64,000 nt of DNA from Pomphorhynchus laevis (GCA_012934845.2 WNNJ02001572.1:124001-188000); one strand, 5' to 3'; positions 32,680 to 43,284 are shown, counted from the stretch's first letter. Notes: generated from the letters alone by a model not told the origin. Numbers and translations: made by a program.

Positions 32680-34200
32680 TTCTACGCATTTTTCGCAGTC
32701 GTACGCTGGATGACCTGATGGCTTAAGCATGACTAGTCTAAAAATCTTACTAGGATACAAATCTGTCATTCACGTTTCACGGACATATTCACAAGGACTT
32801 GTATGTCAAGCGAAAGCGATAATAAAACTAGATTTCAGAAACGCAGCGAAAGAATTTAGCAGATTGATCCGATCAGACCGTTAATATTCTGCCTCGCAAT
32901 AAGCGACATAGCACACAGAATGAGAAGATCCGGCTAAACATTTGGTATCAAGACGACAGTTAGGGGAAACAGTTGGCACACCATTTTCAACAAATTTGTT
33001 CCTATATCGAACATATATTCAATCCAATTAAATCCGATGTGATCGCCGATGAATCGGTTTTCATTACACATGTTCTATCAGGATGCGAAAAGGTTGATCC
33101 TTCTGATGCCTATTTATTAGGTGAACTGATTGACATCGACTACAGCATAGATTTTGCTCTTGACCATAGATTTTGCTATCAAGATACGACCGAAGCTTAT
33201 CAACAATCACGACGTATTTATCTTATTGCTCCATTGCCTTGGGCTATCAAAAATTAGTTTATTACTGAGATCAACACCATGTTTCTAGTGTAATAGACTG
33301 TTACGGTTCGATGAGTAAGTACAGTTCACACTGGACCAAATTATAAACGTTCAGCTACGGGACAAAACTTGAAAACAACCAACCATTACAGATTTGATTG
33401 ATGAACTAGGAATTTGCCAGCCCAAAAGATTGATATTCTTTCCTTCTATTCATCACTGAGCGATCAAACAAATTTGATCTGACGGTTACTAAGCCGTAGT
33501 TGCCTTGCGGAATTTACTTCTTTATACAACGACCACACCGATACGATAACTCGCTAGATTCCGAAATTTGGCTCCTCACTCAATTGAACCTCTATCAACA
33601 AAATCAATGGGTGGTGGATTACTACGAATCGCCTACAACGCTATGACGCCCATTGTTCGCTACAGATTGCTTACCGTTGCTTCAAGATAGTCTGAAGCCT
33701 TCTTGGAATCCCTGCCTATTTACTGTGTTGCCACACGCCTCATCGACAGGCTCTTTCTCTTGGTGTTACATTGACGTTGGTCATCCCTTGTTTAAAACCA
33801 TTTAAATGGATATCCGGAGGAAATGTATCTAAGGAAGGTACTTACCATTTAGATTGCGATACTCTAGATCCCGAAAAGTTCTCAACTATGTGGTTTAAGC
33901 GTAATTAGAATGAACTTGACTGCAACCGGAGTCTATTCGAGACTGGAATCAGTTAATCTCTCCAATGACGATGGAAAACGCCCAGACGTAGCAATCTTAT
34001 CTCCGTGTGAGGCCGGACAAATTTTGGTTTGAAATTTATCTTGTCCCGACAAGTTGGCACAACCTAACCTTACTCAGGTCGAGTCAGCTAGCAGGCGGCG
34101 CAGTCGCTAGATTCGCAGCGGCTCGGAAACGTTAACACTATTAACCCTGTTTTCTTGATAAAGCGCTGAGAAAATAATGAGTAGGGCGAGCAGTACAAGC
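32680..34200 (+). mobile_element. Decayed retroelement relic between the duplication arms
   Basis: Weak reverse transcriptase-like signals occur on the + strand: AKAIIKLDFRNAAKEFSRLI near 32815-32870 (motif A-like, D-F-R-N-A) and VLSGCEKVDPSDAYLLGELI near 33070-33130 (position of a B'-like Q-G-D-P block). The base composition is more GC-rich than the surroundings. Many frames are broken and boundaries are uncertain. It is probably the same broad group as the fragments at 240-1510 and 38979-40181. The rest, to about 34541, holds no recognised gene. Confidence 0.4.
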
Positions 34201-34541
34201 GATCGTTCACATGGATTATTCAGTGAATAAGCATGGCGATCCAACAAAGCAAGGCAGCCTGCCTCCTAGGAGCCATGGACGACATATCATCGGAAATTTG
34301 GAAATTCTTTTTGAAAGTCATAATGCAACTTTCAATAATATTTTTATAAAAATAGCAATTTATCCAACGAAAAAAAATATTAAGATTTTGGTCAATTTGA
34401 TCATATTTGTCGGTTTCCTTAGTCTCAAAAGACAAAATTTACTGAATTGTAGATTAAATTTTATTGAAATGAATTATTAAGCAAAAAGGGAAAATTACTA
34501 AGCAAAGAAACTACACTTAAACTATAATTGAACAGAATAAA

Positions 34542-34646
34542 TTAAAATCGTAATATCTGCCCAATTTTCAAAGTAACAAATTCGTTTGGTTCGCAACTTA
34601 AATTATCTAATGCAGTGGCTAGATCTTTACATGGATCATCAAAGTT
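34542..34646 (-). CDS. NAPE-PLD-like hydrolase, last exon
   Basis: After acceptor TGTTTTAG the exon reads NFDDPCKDLATALDNLSCEP then NEFVTLKIGQILRF and stop TAA (34544-34542). It corresponds to the C-terminal helix and the strand E-D-F-F-V-L-K-H-G-E of the NAPE-PLD family, here E-F-V-T-L-K-I-G-Q. It joins in phase 0 across a 49-nt intron. Confidence 0.88.
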   Translation of the reverse strand, partial: NFDDPCKDLATALDNLSCEPNEFVTLKIGQILRF

Positions 34647-34695
34647 CTAAAACATAAAATAAGTTGTGTATAGTAAATAAAAGATTACAAATAAC

Positions 34696-34810
34696 CTCAT
34701 CAGATAATGGAAAAGTTCCCCAATGGATTCCAAATGATTTCTTTGAGCCGATATCCTTATGAACCTGAACTGCTTCTTCAGGACAAATATGATTCATTCG
34801 AAGTATATTT
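34696..34810 (-). CDS. NAPE-PLD-like hydrolase, exon with HWGTF metal ligand
   Basis: Acceptor TCTTACAG, donor GTTATT. It reads NILRMNHICPEEAVQVHKDI then GSKKSFGIHWGTFPLSDE. The family block P-E-E-A-V-x-x-H-x-D-x-x-x-K-K-S-x-x-I-H-W-G-T-F is complete, including the histidine that ligates zinc in this fold. Introns on both sides are tiny (49 and 52 nt). Confidence 0.95.
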
Positions 34811-34862
34811 CTGTAAGAAATAATAAAGTTTCATTATATTTTCATTTATAGTCAATACAAAC

Positions 34863-35014
34863 CTCGGCTCATAAGCGCCTATAGGAATAGCAGCTAAATC
34901 AAAAGGGCCAACGAGTCTCCCGATCGTTTGAAACATCAATGCATTGTAGGCTGTATCACCGGCAAAATAAAATCGAAATTCGTTAGTACATATCGCCCAT
35001 CCACCCCAAAGCGT
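34863..35014 (-). CDS. NAPE-PLD-like hydrolase, exon with FAGDT metal ligand
   Basis: Acceptor CTGTTTAG, donor GTTTGT. It reads TLWGGWAICTNEFRFYFAGD then TAYNALMFQTIGRLVGPFDL and AAIPIGAYEP. F-A-G-D-T supplies the bridging aspartate of the binuclear zinc centre, and the A-I-P-I-G-A-Y-E-P-R block is identical to the vertebrate family consensus. It is part of the right duplication arm, and an identical inverted copy lies at 32489-32640. Confidence 0.96.
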
Positions 35015-36574
35015 CTAAACAGAATTTAAAATAAATTATAATTTGCAATTTTTAATTTGATATTATAAATAATTTGTTCGATTTAAAATCAAATTCAAAT
35101 AACATTAGTCTACATTATAACATCAATCAGAATTACTGCCGTAATTCGATTAAGTTGATTACTGCCCGATTACTTTTAGCAAATTTCTTTGGATCTTATA
35201 CATATTATAAGATAAGCAGTTATTTTTAAGCAGCAGATTTCCTGTTTGAAAAGGATACTGTGTGTTGAAAGCTTGCAAGAATAAAGAAAAGTTTTTTTCA
35301 TGTCATGTCCATACAACCATCATTAACTGATATGAAGAAATACATGAATTCAAGTCTACAACATTTAAAAACATATATGAAAGTAAAATAACCTAACGGC
35401 TATATCCGACTTTTTTACAAAATATAGCTGAACTGAATTTAATTATTGGTAGATGGATTATACGGGAAAAATAATTATAATTTAAATTACATTAGACCAA
35501 AGACCATAAGACGGATATCGTTAGAGCCTTGAAATATTGTTAATATTAATAATCATTTAATCTTATAAACACTTGACAAAAGTTTAAGCGAATTTTCTCT
35601 GGAAGGATTAAGACATTTTTATTTATATATCGATGCTAATCATACCCTCAGTATATTGACGTATAGTTGTTTTAATTCCTATTTGTATCTATTACATTTC
35701 AATTCTCACCTACAAATTTAATGACTTTAACGCTGCTCACTGTGATTTATCTGACTGGGAACAAGCATAATCTTATCCTACTACATACGACAGCATTGGC
35801 AACACATTTGAACGGCATTGCAACCAAAATAAAACTGGATGATCCTGACATTTATTCAATGCTTGCTTTTACTCGGAACTGCTTTAGACAACTTCAGAAA
35901 AAATCGATTCCTAATCTGGATAGCTTCCGTTCACGGTTTCCATTTAACGCTTTGCTGTGTGTGGGGACTATAGTTCACACCCGAGGATAAAATTGCAGAT
36001 GCGATTTCTGCAAAAGTGATTGCAGCTTACTCTATCATTTTTTCACGTGCCGTGTTTTAAAAAGGATGTCCCTCAGAGAAGTTAATTTCTTACAGATCTA
36101 TAGAAAATGATGATATTTATTAATCCTGTAAATTTGTACTTACTAAGCTGAATGGCGGATTGGAAATTTTCAAAACAAATTATCAGCATTAATCTTATTA
36201 TACATAAGATTTAATCTACTATCTATCTGGTTGAATAAACTATGATTAGTGATATTTTAATCAAATTTGTTTAAGAAAATAAATGTTTATAATAACTGTT
36301 TTATGAGTTAAAACATTTATTATAAAACAGTTATTATTAAAAGGACCGACAGTGTTCTTTTCAAGCAATAAATGATATAATAATAAATAATATAATTTTA
36401 TATTAGATTGTGTTAAACTGTGCTATGGTTGCTAATAAGCTTCAATCTCATAATTTTAGATGTTGCCAAAAACCATAGTTCGATTACATGCAGAGCAGAC
36501 TTCTTTATCATTCCTAGACAAGCTGATGGTAGCCGGCAGCACTCATCAGTAGTGTGAACTACCATCAGTCGTTT

Positions 36575-36920
36575 CGGCTGCCTTGTGATATATTAAATAG
36601 CAAATTCCTGCCGAATAAATTAGGATGATCCGGAAAGCGCGTGGTTAGTTAAAAGATCCGACAAAATGTGAGAAACTCGCCTCTGGTGGTACGGACATGC
36701 ACAAGGAGCCCCTGACAGTACTCTGACAAAGTCAGGTCTCCAAATTGACGTCGAAGGGAAACACCCACATCTGTCAAACAGCTGTGGCTTGACACCTCAA
36801 CACATACCTTCGAGCAAGCAAACTTCACCCTGATCAAACCTTCGATCGGGTTAATTGAAAAACCTGTTCAAAAATAGCCCTATCCCGTGACCAAACGGGA
36901 CAAAGGCTAAATGAAAAGAA
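36575..36920 (+). mobile_element. 3' end of a LINE with RTE/Jockey-like C-terminus (decayed)
   Basis: Across shifted frames the + strand encodes LWWYGHAQGAPDSTLTKSG, then WLDT with LHPDQ, and finally PVTKRDKG. The order R-W-x-G-H ... G-K-x-P ... W-L-D-T ... A-K-L-H-P-D-Q ... P-A-T-K-R-D-K-R is typical, from memory, of the last part of ORF2 in many invertebrate LINEs. Only the end survives. Confidence 0.55.
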
Positions 36921-36959
36921 AAATTCAGAAATGAAACAAAGCCTAATTATATTATCTGA

Positions 36960-37690
36960 AATATTATACCACAAAAAATATAAAAATTAATGATATTTGT
37001 ACAACATTTAAATTATATCCTACTCTTAGTTTAGAAACAATTTATATGGTAGATGATGGTACATATTGTTCTAGCACAGAGGTGACCAACACTTTTCGAT
37101 GCAGCGCCAATTTCCCTTTCATAGAATATCAAATGCGCCAATTTTGTTGTTGCAAGAACCCACATATTTTTATAAATATTTGCCCTTTGTTCAATCAAAA
37201 ATGTTGAAAAATATATAATTTTGTTTTCGTTAAAGAGTAAAGTGTTTAAACTAACTTTCGGAGATAATCGTAAAATAACTTCAATTTTTATTAACAACTT
37301 TATAAGAAAAATCCCTTCTTTATTAAAAAGATAATGCGCCATTGTGCGTCGTCCAATGCGCCACATGTGGCGCATTCGCCATGAGTTGGGCACCTCTGCT
37401 CTAGCATAAGGTCATTTGTAAAAAATTCCACAAGTATATGTCAGGTTTGGAAGTGTCGTTAGCGCCCTTCATGACCAGCACATGGAATATTGAAGTCGCC
37501 GACTAGTAGGTATTCTTTCTGTTTTGAGCATTTCCAACACCTAAGTTTGTGAAAATAACTTAAGAAAATTCGACAAGTATATATCAAGTTTGGAAGTGCC
37601 ATCATCTAGTATATAACACGTATTCATGTCTAGCACATAGAAAAGTCGCCGCCTAGTAGATATTATTTTTGTTTTGAACATTTCCTTAGT
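36960..37690 (-). mobile_element. LINE endonuclease-domain debris, tandemly repeated
   Basis: On the - strand, sequence on both sides of the MITE at 37077-37398 rejoins to give FFTNDLMLEQ and YVPSSTI, and 37520-37460 gives YLLVGDFNIPCAGH. This is clearly related to the endonuclease of the LINE at 29018 (YLLVGDFNIPSAGH ... LTNDLMLEQHVQSPTRF). The GDFN segment recurs at about 37560-37690 and again at 38285-38340, so the fragment was duplicated. The 590-bp repeat at 37692 is inserted between copies. Confidence 0.7.
37077..37398. mobile_element. hAT-like non-autonomous element (MITE), 322 bp, with 8-bp target duplication
   Basis: Terminal inverted repeats CAGAGGTGACCAAC (left) and CAGAGGTGCCCAAC (right, complement) frame 322 bp. 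The flanks are TTCTAGCA and CTCTAGCA, an 8-bp target duplication with one mismatch, the length expected for hAT transposons. It is inserted into antisense LINE debris. The internal open frame on the - strand has no transposase similarity that I can see. Confidence 0.85.
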
Positions 37691-37691
37691 A

Positions 37692-38277
37692 CGCGAACGA
37701 ATTCATCGTCCATCATGTAAGTTTGTGTTGATCGGTAGATAATTTTTGATAAATACAAAAATTCTGTCGCACACTGAATTTTTGGATAATACAAATACTC
37801 TAATATTATTACGACCGAATTTATTCAATTCTATTAATATGAAAAGCGTTGTAAAAACTGTATAACTTTTATTGAATAATATATAATTATACATACTATA
37901 TATTATATATTATGCATATATTATTTATTTTTATTATTTTTAATTAAATATATTAATTATATATTCATTAAAAAATTAATTAATCTCAATTAATTTAATG
38001 AATTCATTAAAACAAAATTTATTTAATTCTATTTAGCGACAACTAAAGATGGAAATATTCGTGAATTAAAGATGGGAATTAGTTATTTAAATATTTGAAA
38101 TTCTAATATTTAATATTTATTTTGACAAAGTTGTAAATTTTGTTTTGTCTAATAAACAGTACATGTTAAATATTCAAATATATTTAACAAAAATAATAAT
38201 TATATTATCTGATATTAAATTGTTATTTTATTATCTTATAAAATAACGATTATATTAAAAATTACTGATGTTGATCC
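37692..38277. repeat. Second copy of the 590-bp dispersed repeat
   Basis: It is nearly identical to 18522-19115 and in the same orientation. It is flanked on both sides by LINE endonuclease debris sharing AAAAGTCGCCGCCTAGTAG, so it inserted into or between those copies. A further partial copy of its AT-rich middle lies at 38341-38480. Confidence 0.8.
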
Positions 38278-38746
38278 ATTTTTATTGAAAAGTCGCCGCC
38301 TAGTAGGTATTATTTATGTTTTGAACATTTCCTTAGTAAATGTATTATGCATATATTATTTATTTTTATTATTTTTAATTAAATATTTTAATTATATATT
38401 CATTAAAAAATTAATTAATCTCAATTAATTTAATGAGTTCATTAACACAGAATTTATTTAATTCTATTTTAGCGTCAACTAAAGATGGGATATTTTATAA
38501 ACATATTATAATTTGCTTTGTCATAATAATTTTAACAAAAAAATAAATAAAATAAATAAATTTTTAAATAAATAAACAAAATAAAAAAATTAATTAAAAA
38601 ATTTAATTATATTTTTAGTTTAAGCAACCTCTATTTAAAACAATTTATATTTTAGCATATTTTAAGTAGTTTTTGAATCCTCATAAAAATAATATTATTA
38701 TATGTTATAATAAACAAAATAACGTTAGAACATCAAAAATAATCAC

Positions 38747-38978
38747 CTTACAAAAGTCGATTAAATTCCTAACACTGTTGTGCTGTGCTGGAAGATATAT
38801 GATTTGAACGGATTTATCAGGAATAAGATGAGAATCAAACCAATTCATCTCATTAATCTTACTGCCATTAGGGATAATACTTTTTATCACCGTACCGACA
38901 TCCTTTCCACAAAACCATTCGATATTTGGAAACCATTTGGAGAGATTCTTTAAACTTGGAATATCAAGATGGTCATAA
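38747..38978 (-). CDS. NAPE-PLD-like hydrolase, second half of the split exon
   Basis: From the insertion border it reads YDHLDIPSLKNLSKWF, PNIEWFCGKDVGTVIKSIIP, NGSKINEMNWFDSHLI and PDKSVQIIYLPAQHNSVRNL, then IDFCK and donor GTGATT. It supplies the D-H of the H-x-H-x-D-H metal motif and the later histidine in P-A-Q-H (S-Q-H in vertebrates). No splice acceptor lies at the insertion border, so this is the continuation of the coding exon at 40432-40182, not a separate exon. Confidence 0.9.
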
Positions 38979-40181
38979 GAACGTCAGAAAATACACATAT
39001 CGATAGATCGTAGAATTTTTTATTATAACAATAAACATGTTACCCCTTAGGAGTTTGCACTGTTAAGAATACGATGCTACATGCGTACATCTCATCTATC
39101 GACCGCTGAACTCACGCATAAAATTCTAGATTGTCCGAGTGATCAACCGATCGAGTCGAATCCACAACTCCTATCTGAGGCAATCCTTCCCTGGCGATAG
39201 ATTTCTTTGGACGATGTTCTGTCGGAAAATGTTTCCCAAAAACGATGGTCCAGTTCGGTATATCACAAGCTAATGAAATAGGATTGTCCGAAGTTACTAC
39301 TCCGCAGGATCGTGCTCGTATTTTAGCGTCCGCATCCTAGCATTCGGGTGACTTTCTCATCGCCCTCCCAATCCCATCAATTGGAAATCGACTGGATGAC
39401 CGGAGTCTATCTATCGCGGTTGGGTTGCGACTAGTCATTCATTTTCACCAACCCTGCGCATGCAAATGTGGGACAATGACGGCATTCCCAGATGTGCATG
39501 GGCTTGATTGCCAACGCAGCATATCTCGACATAGCCGACACGCTGAAATCAATAACATCATAAGGATGACCCTGGTGGCTGCGAACATCTCGAGTCGGCT
39601 TGAGCCCAGCTAAATCTCTCGTGATGATGGAATGCGTCCAGATTGTGTCACAGTCATCTTGTGGTCAGCCGATAAGTGGTTGTATGATATTTCACCTGCG
39701 TAAATACCCTGGCGAGGAGTTACCAGGCCTCTGCAACCCATCACACAGGAGCAGCCGCCGAGCTAGCCGAATGAAGAAAACGGCAAAAATATTCTGAACT
39801 GAACGATCGCATATACTCATTTACGCCAGTGGCCATAGAGACTCATGGATCGATCGGCACTGAGTCACTGGTTTTCTTGGAGGAGTTAGGCGACGCCTCA
39901 AGCGTGCTCCCGGGGACCAGCGTGCCATGTCGTTCATGTGCCAACATGTGAGCATGGCAGTCCCGATGGGAAATGCTGCGTGAATCATAGAGGGAGCATT
40001 GAAAAAAAGAGTGAATTATGGAATTCCATGAAGTCTGACCCTATCAAGAGATTTCTACTAATAATTAATATGATTATTAATTAAATGAAATATATTGAAT
40101 AAAATTAGTATGACTCAAACTTTTGAGATTTAATCAGTTATCTGAACTGATTTCAATGTGTATTTTCTGAGCTATTCAATT
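38979..40181 (+). mobile_element. 1.2-kb insertion splitting the NAPE-PLD metal-binding motif
   Basis: The host exon resumes exactly on both sides if one copy of TAA is removed, so TAA is a 3-bp target duplication. The inserted segment has near-terminal inverted repeats TCAGAAAATACACAT (38984 on +, 40155-40169 on -). A 3-bp TWA target is typical of PIF/Harbinger transposons, but no transposase is visible. Instead the + strand encodes retroelement tail sequence: LDDRSLSIAVGLRL, CACKCGTMTAFPDVHGLDC, SRHSRHAEINNIIRMTLVAA, and PVAIETHGSIGTESLVFLEE across frames. It may be a non-autonomous element that captured retroelement sequence, and it is broken as a retroelement. Confidence 0.75.
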
Positions 40182-40432
40182 TAATGACTATGACTGATTA
40201 GGACGTAATCAACACCTGAAAGATTTTCTTTGCTTTGAACTAATGAATCACGATATCGTGTAGGTCCGTATATGGCTGGAGCACGTTGTGAGAAAATCGG
40301 ATCAAATAGAAAAGTTTTATTATTCAGGCGAAGTAGCACCGATGAATGTCCAAGCCACATGATGTATTTACTAGAAATGCTATCTGTCTGAGAGAGTGCT
40401 GGCATGTCATTTGAGTGAATTGCATCGAGATC
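40182..40432 (-). CDS. NAPE-PLD-like hydrolase, exon with HxH motif
   Basis: After acceptor TTTTATCAG (minus strand) it reads DLDAIHSNDMPALSQ, KYIMWLGHSSVLLRLNNKT, FLFDPIFSQRAPAIYGPTRY and VDYVLISHSH. The family block W-L-G-H-x-x-V, D-P-I-F-S, G-P-x-R-x-R and D-x-V-L-I-S-H-x-H is complete. NAPE-PLD cleaves N-acyl-phosphatidylethanolamines to N-acylethanolamines plus phosphatidate at membranes. The coding sequence is interrupted after the second histidine by the element at 38979-40181. The N-terminal exon(s) should lie to the right, but none was recognised. Confidence 0.93.
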
Positions 40433-41159
40433 CTGATAAAAAGCAAATTGTCTTAAATAAAATATACGCTAAACAGCAATGTTTATAAATTAAATGTAGT
40501 TCAAATTAGTCAAAATTCCATTGTACTTTTCAACTTGCATTTTCCATGCAATTTTAAAATTACAGTAAAAAGAATTTTATGTTATTTTATTTATGAATTT
40601 TATTTTATTTTACTGAATATTAAAATAAAATAAAATATTTAAATAATATTATTTTATTTATAATAAAATAATATTTTATTTTGGGTATTTTTTATTAAAA
40701 ATTTTAATTTATATAAAAATTAATTAAATAAAATCTTATAGTTGTAATTATTTTTAATTTATAAATACTCAATATATATAAACAATTTATAATAAATAAT
40801 AAATTAACAATTTATAACAATTTATAAACAATAATACAATATAATATTGAAAACATAAAAATGAGGAGTTATGTAAATCAACTTAAAAACCATCATCCTT
40901 TTGGAATCTGCGATTTGGTTGAGTAGTTATCTATGGGCTCGTCGTCCTGGTCACTTATTCAATAAGGTTGTGTTGTCGCCTTCAACATGTTGTGCAATTT
41001 AATTTATAATTTTATAATTTTATAATTTAATGTAATTTATAATTACATATATTTATTACAATGTAATTTAATGTAATGTGATTTATTATGTAATTTAATT
41101 ATATAAATTATAAATTACATTATTAAATTAAATTATTTAAATCAAATTACTTAAAGGTA
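40433..41159. other. AT-rich stretch with retroelement terminus
   Basis: No host exon was found. On the - strand 41000-40865 resembles the 3' end of the retroelement relic at 17100-17225 (GACAACA-AACCT, then GATGGTTTTTAAGTTGATTTA-type words). The rest is low-complexity AT sequence with TAATTTA runs. Confidence 0.5.
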
Positions 41160-41690
41160 GGGACATCTACATTTAGACATAAAAATATATTTAGACATAT
41201 ACAAATCGGTGGTAATACTAGCCCAATTATAGCTTACTTGTTTTTAAGCTTTATAGAATATGAATTTGTTCATAACTGTGTAAAAACTAAATCTAAACAA
41301 TATAAATATATGAAATATATGTTTCGATACATTGATGATATATGTGTATTTAATTCTAATAATTTTTATTCAATTAGTGAGCACATTTATCCAGAAAGCC
41401 TTATTCTTAACAAAACCAATATTAATGATAAAGAAGGTGTATATCTAGATATGAACATTAAATTAACATTAACTAAAACTACTATTAATTTATATCGTAA
41501 AGATGACATATTTAAATTTACAAGAAACATATTTTTGCATGAGCATTCATGCATACCATATAATATAAAATATACCATATATTATAATGAAATTTTAAGA
41601 ATTGATACGTCCAAATTGGACCGTTCAGTACGAGTTGCTACGTGCATTCTACGTCCAGTACGTTCTCCAAATAATCCTTGACATGCTACA
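41160..41690 (+). mobile_element. Penelope-like element: reverse transcriptase motif C part
   Basis: The + strand encodes GGNTSPIIAYLFLSFIEYEF (motif B region), YMFRYIDDICVFN (motif C, YIDD), then IYPESLILNKTN and GVYLDMNIKLTLTK. This is the C-terminal half of a Penelope-like reverse transcriptase. It lacks the N-terminal half and the GIY-YIG domain. It joins almost head-to-head with antisense tails of the same family at 41765. Confidence 0.85.
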
Positions 41691-41764
41691 TCAAGTCTTG
41701 TTATAAGAATTGTAACTCTTAATTGCCACTTAGGAGTTTAAATTTATTTTTAATATTATTGTGT

Positions 41765-42540
41765 TGTTTATAAACTCTCGCTTATAAACAATTGTTTTAG
41801 AAGTTTCCTCGCTCGTTAACTTCTAAATATTTTATATATTTTACTATTTTCTGCTTGATGTTATTTTTATAGTTATTTTTATAATTTTTAAAATATGTAT
41901 CTATTAAATTATTTAAATGATTTTGAAGAAAGCCATAAGCATTTAAGTCATAAATACATCATTTAAGGAAATACATCATTTGATGTATTTCCTCTGATAA
42001 AACTATCTAGTATCTTATTCTAATACAAAGTATATTATTTATTATCCATAAACATTTTCCGCTTAAGAGTTTATATTTTTTTAAATATAGTGTTGATTTA
42101 TATATTTTACTATTTTCTGCTTGATGCTATTTTTATAGTAACCTAGTTTAAAATATGTATCTATTAAATTATTTAAATGATTTTGAAGAAAACCAATATC
42201 ATTACATATTGTTGCAATTCTTAAAATTTCATTATTTAATGTATTATATTTTATATTATATGGTATGCGTGAATGCTCATGCAAAAATATGTTTCTTGTA
42301 AATGCGGGTTTTAAACTTTGTTTTATAAAGTTGTATTATAACTTTGTTTAACTAGTATCTTATTCTAATACAAAGCATATTATTTATTATCCATAAAAAT
42401 TTTCCGCTTATGATTTTAAATTTATTCTTTATATTATTGTGTTGATTTATATATTTTACTATTTTCTGCTTGATGTTATTTTTATAGTAACCTAGTTTAA
42501 AATATTCATTTATTAAATTATTTAAATGATTTCATCAATT
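41765..42540 (-). mobile_element. Three antisense Penelope reverse transcriptase tails in tandem
   Basis: The same coding tail (GFLQNHLNNLIDTYFK then QKIVKYI) is present three times on the - strand: about 41950-41800, 42310-42085 (the longest, beginning HEHSRIPYNIKYN) and 42540-42420. Between them a flank with ATCTTATTCTAATACAAAG recurs, so the repeated unit is tail plus 3' flank, about 350 bp long. Partial tandem copies are a known feature of Penelope-like insertions. Confidence 0.78.
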
Positions 42541-42599
42541 TTAACATCAATTAACATGTTAATGTTAATTGATGTTAATATGATCGATATGTTTCAATC

Positions 42600-42815
42600 G
42601 ATATAAATGAGGGAGCGATGCGAAAGTCGAGTGGGAGCTGATTCCAGGCGAGTGGGGCGGCGACGATGAAGAATCGGAAACCGTAGTTGTTAAAGTAATT
42701 GAGAACGTAGAGTAAGAGGGAATGACGGGAACGCAGTGATAGAGATGTGGGACGAGTGCCGTCTAAGAATGGGAGGTTGATGAACGGCCAGGAGCCGACA
42801 GCGATAAGACGAAGT
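42600..42815 (-). mobile_element. 3' fragment of a lineage-B LINE
   Basis: The - strand encodes, with frame changes, the ORF2 C-terminus: FLDGTRPTSLSLRS, SLLLYVLNYFNNYGFRF and FIVAAPLAWNQLPLDFR. It matches the end of ORF2 at 9160-9400 (RSFLVAAPLSWNHLPIHIR). It is heavily 5'-truncated. The next 470 bp to 43284 hold no recognised feature. Confidence 0.75.
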
Positions 42816-43284
42816 CATTGTCATTGTGCGACCGATTTCTTGTACAATACGCATAAAAAATAATTTATAATGCCAGTTTTTGGAAGGTCTGTATTGTGAA
42901 TACATGTATTTTGATGCAACGTTTTTAAATTTCGAATTGTCACTAGCAATTTATATAAGTGTATTACTCGATAGTCTAATGTTTTTATGGTTACAATGTT
43001 ATAAATGTTGTCTGGCGTTAGTAACTGTATCAAGATATTTGTTAATTAATTTGGAAATTTATTTGAAAATTGAAATGTAGCATTTTTAGACTTAATATAA
43101 GACGTGACAGTCTTAGAGTTTTTGAGAAAAATGCATTTGCTGTTTTATTTAGCTCGGAGCATTGTACAGATAGCATTGATGTTATGCCGGCAAGTGATAT
43201 TTAGTCATTAGGATCGATATGTTTCACACTGTAAGATATTATTCATTGATTTAAACAATTATTGAAAATGTTCTTTTAATATAG

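Larger units (their letters stand above)
28457..35765. repeat. Inverted segmental duplication: arms of about 930 bp around a NAPE-PLD exon
   Basis: The left arm (28457-29017 continuing at 32296-32669) is the reverse complement of the right arm (34835-35765). Both arms contain the same 152-bp NAPE-PLD exon, identical at every base, and intron sequence about 99% identical by eye. The left arm is interrupted by the LINE at 29018-32295, which is absent from the right arm. The arms are separated by 2.2 kb holding the last two NAPE-PLD exons and retroelement debris. The true exon is in the right arm, because its neighbours on the - strand complete the gene. Confidence 0.93.
35015..38746. other. Expanded NAPE-PLD intron (3.7 kb)
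   Basis: This GT-AG intron lies between the exon ending at 38747 and the exon starting at 35014. It contains the outer part of the right duplication arm, an unassigned decayed coding-like stretch (35766-36150), an RTE-like end, LINE endonuclease debris with a hAT-like MITE, and the 590-bp dispersed repeat. Its neighbours of 49 and 52 nt indicate massive recent growth. Confidence 0.8.

Noticed and set aside
34211-34480. + strand open frame of 89 codons (MDYSVNKHGDPTKQG)
   Set aside because: It lies between retroelement debris and the NAPE-PLD last exon, has no recognised motif, and has an overlapping frame on the other strand.
37031-37393. - strand open frame of 120 codons, possible transposase fragment
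   Set aside because: It spans a 322-bp MITE end to end and reads through its terminal repeats. No transposase motif is visible.
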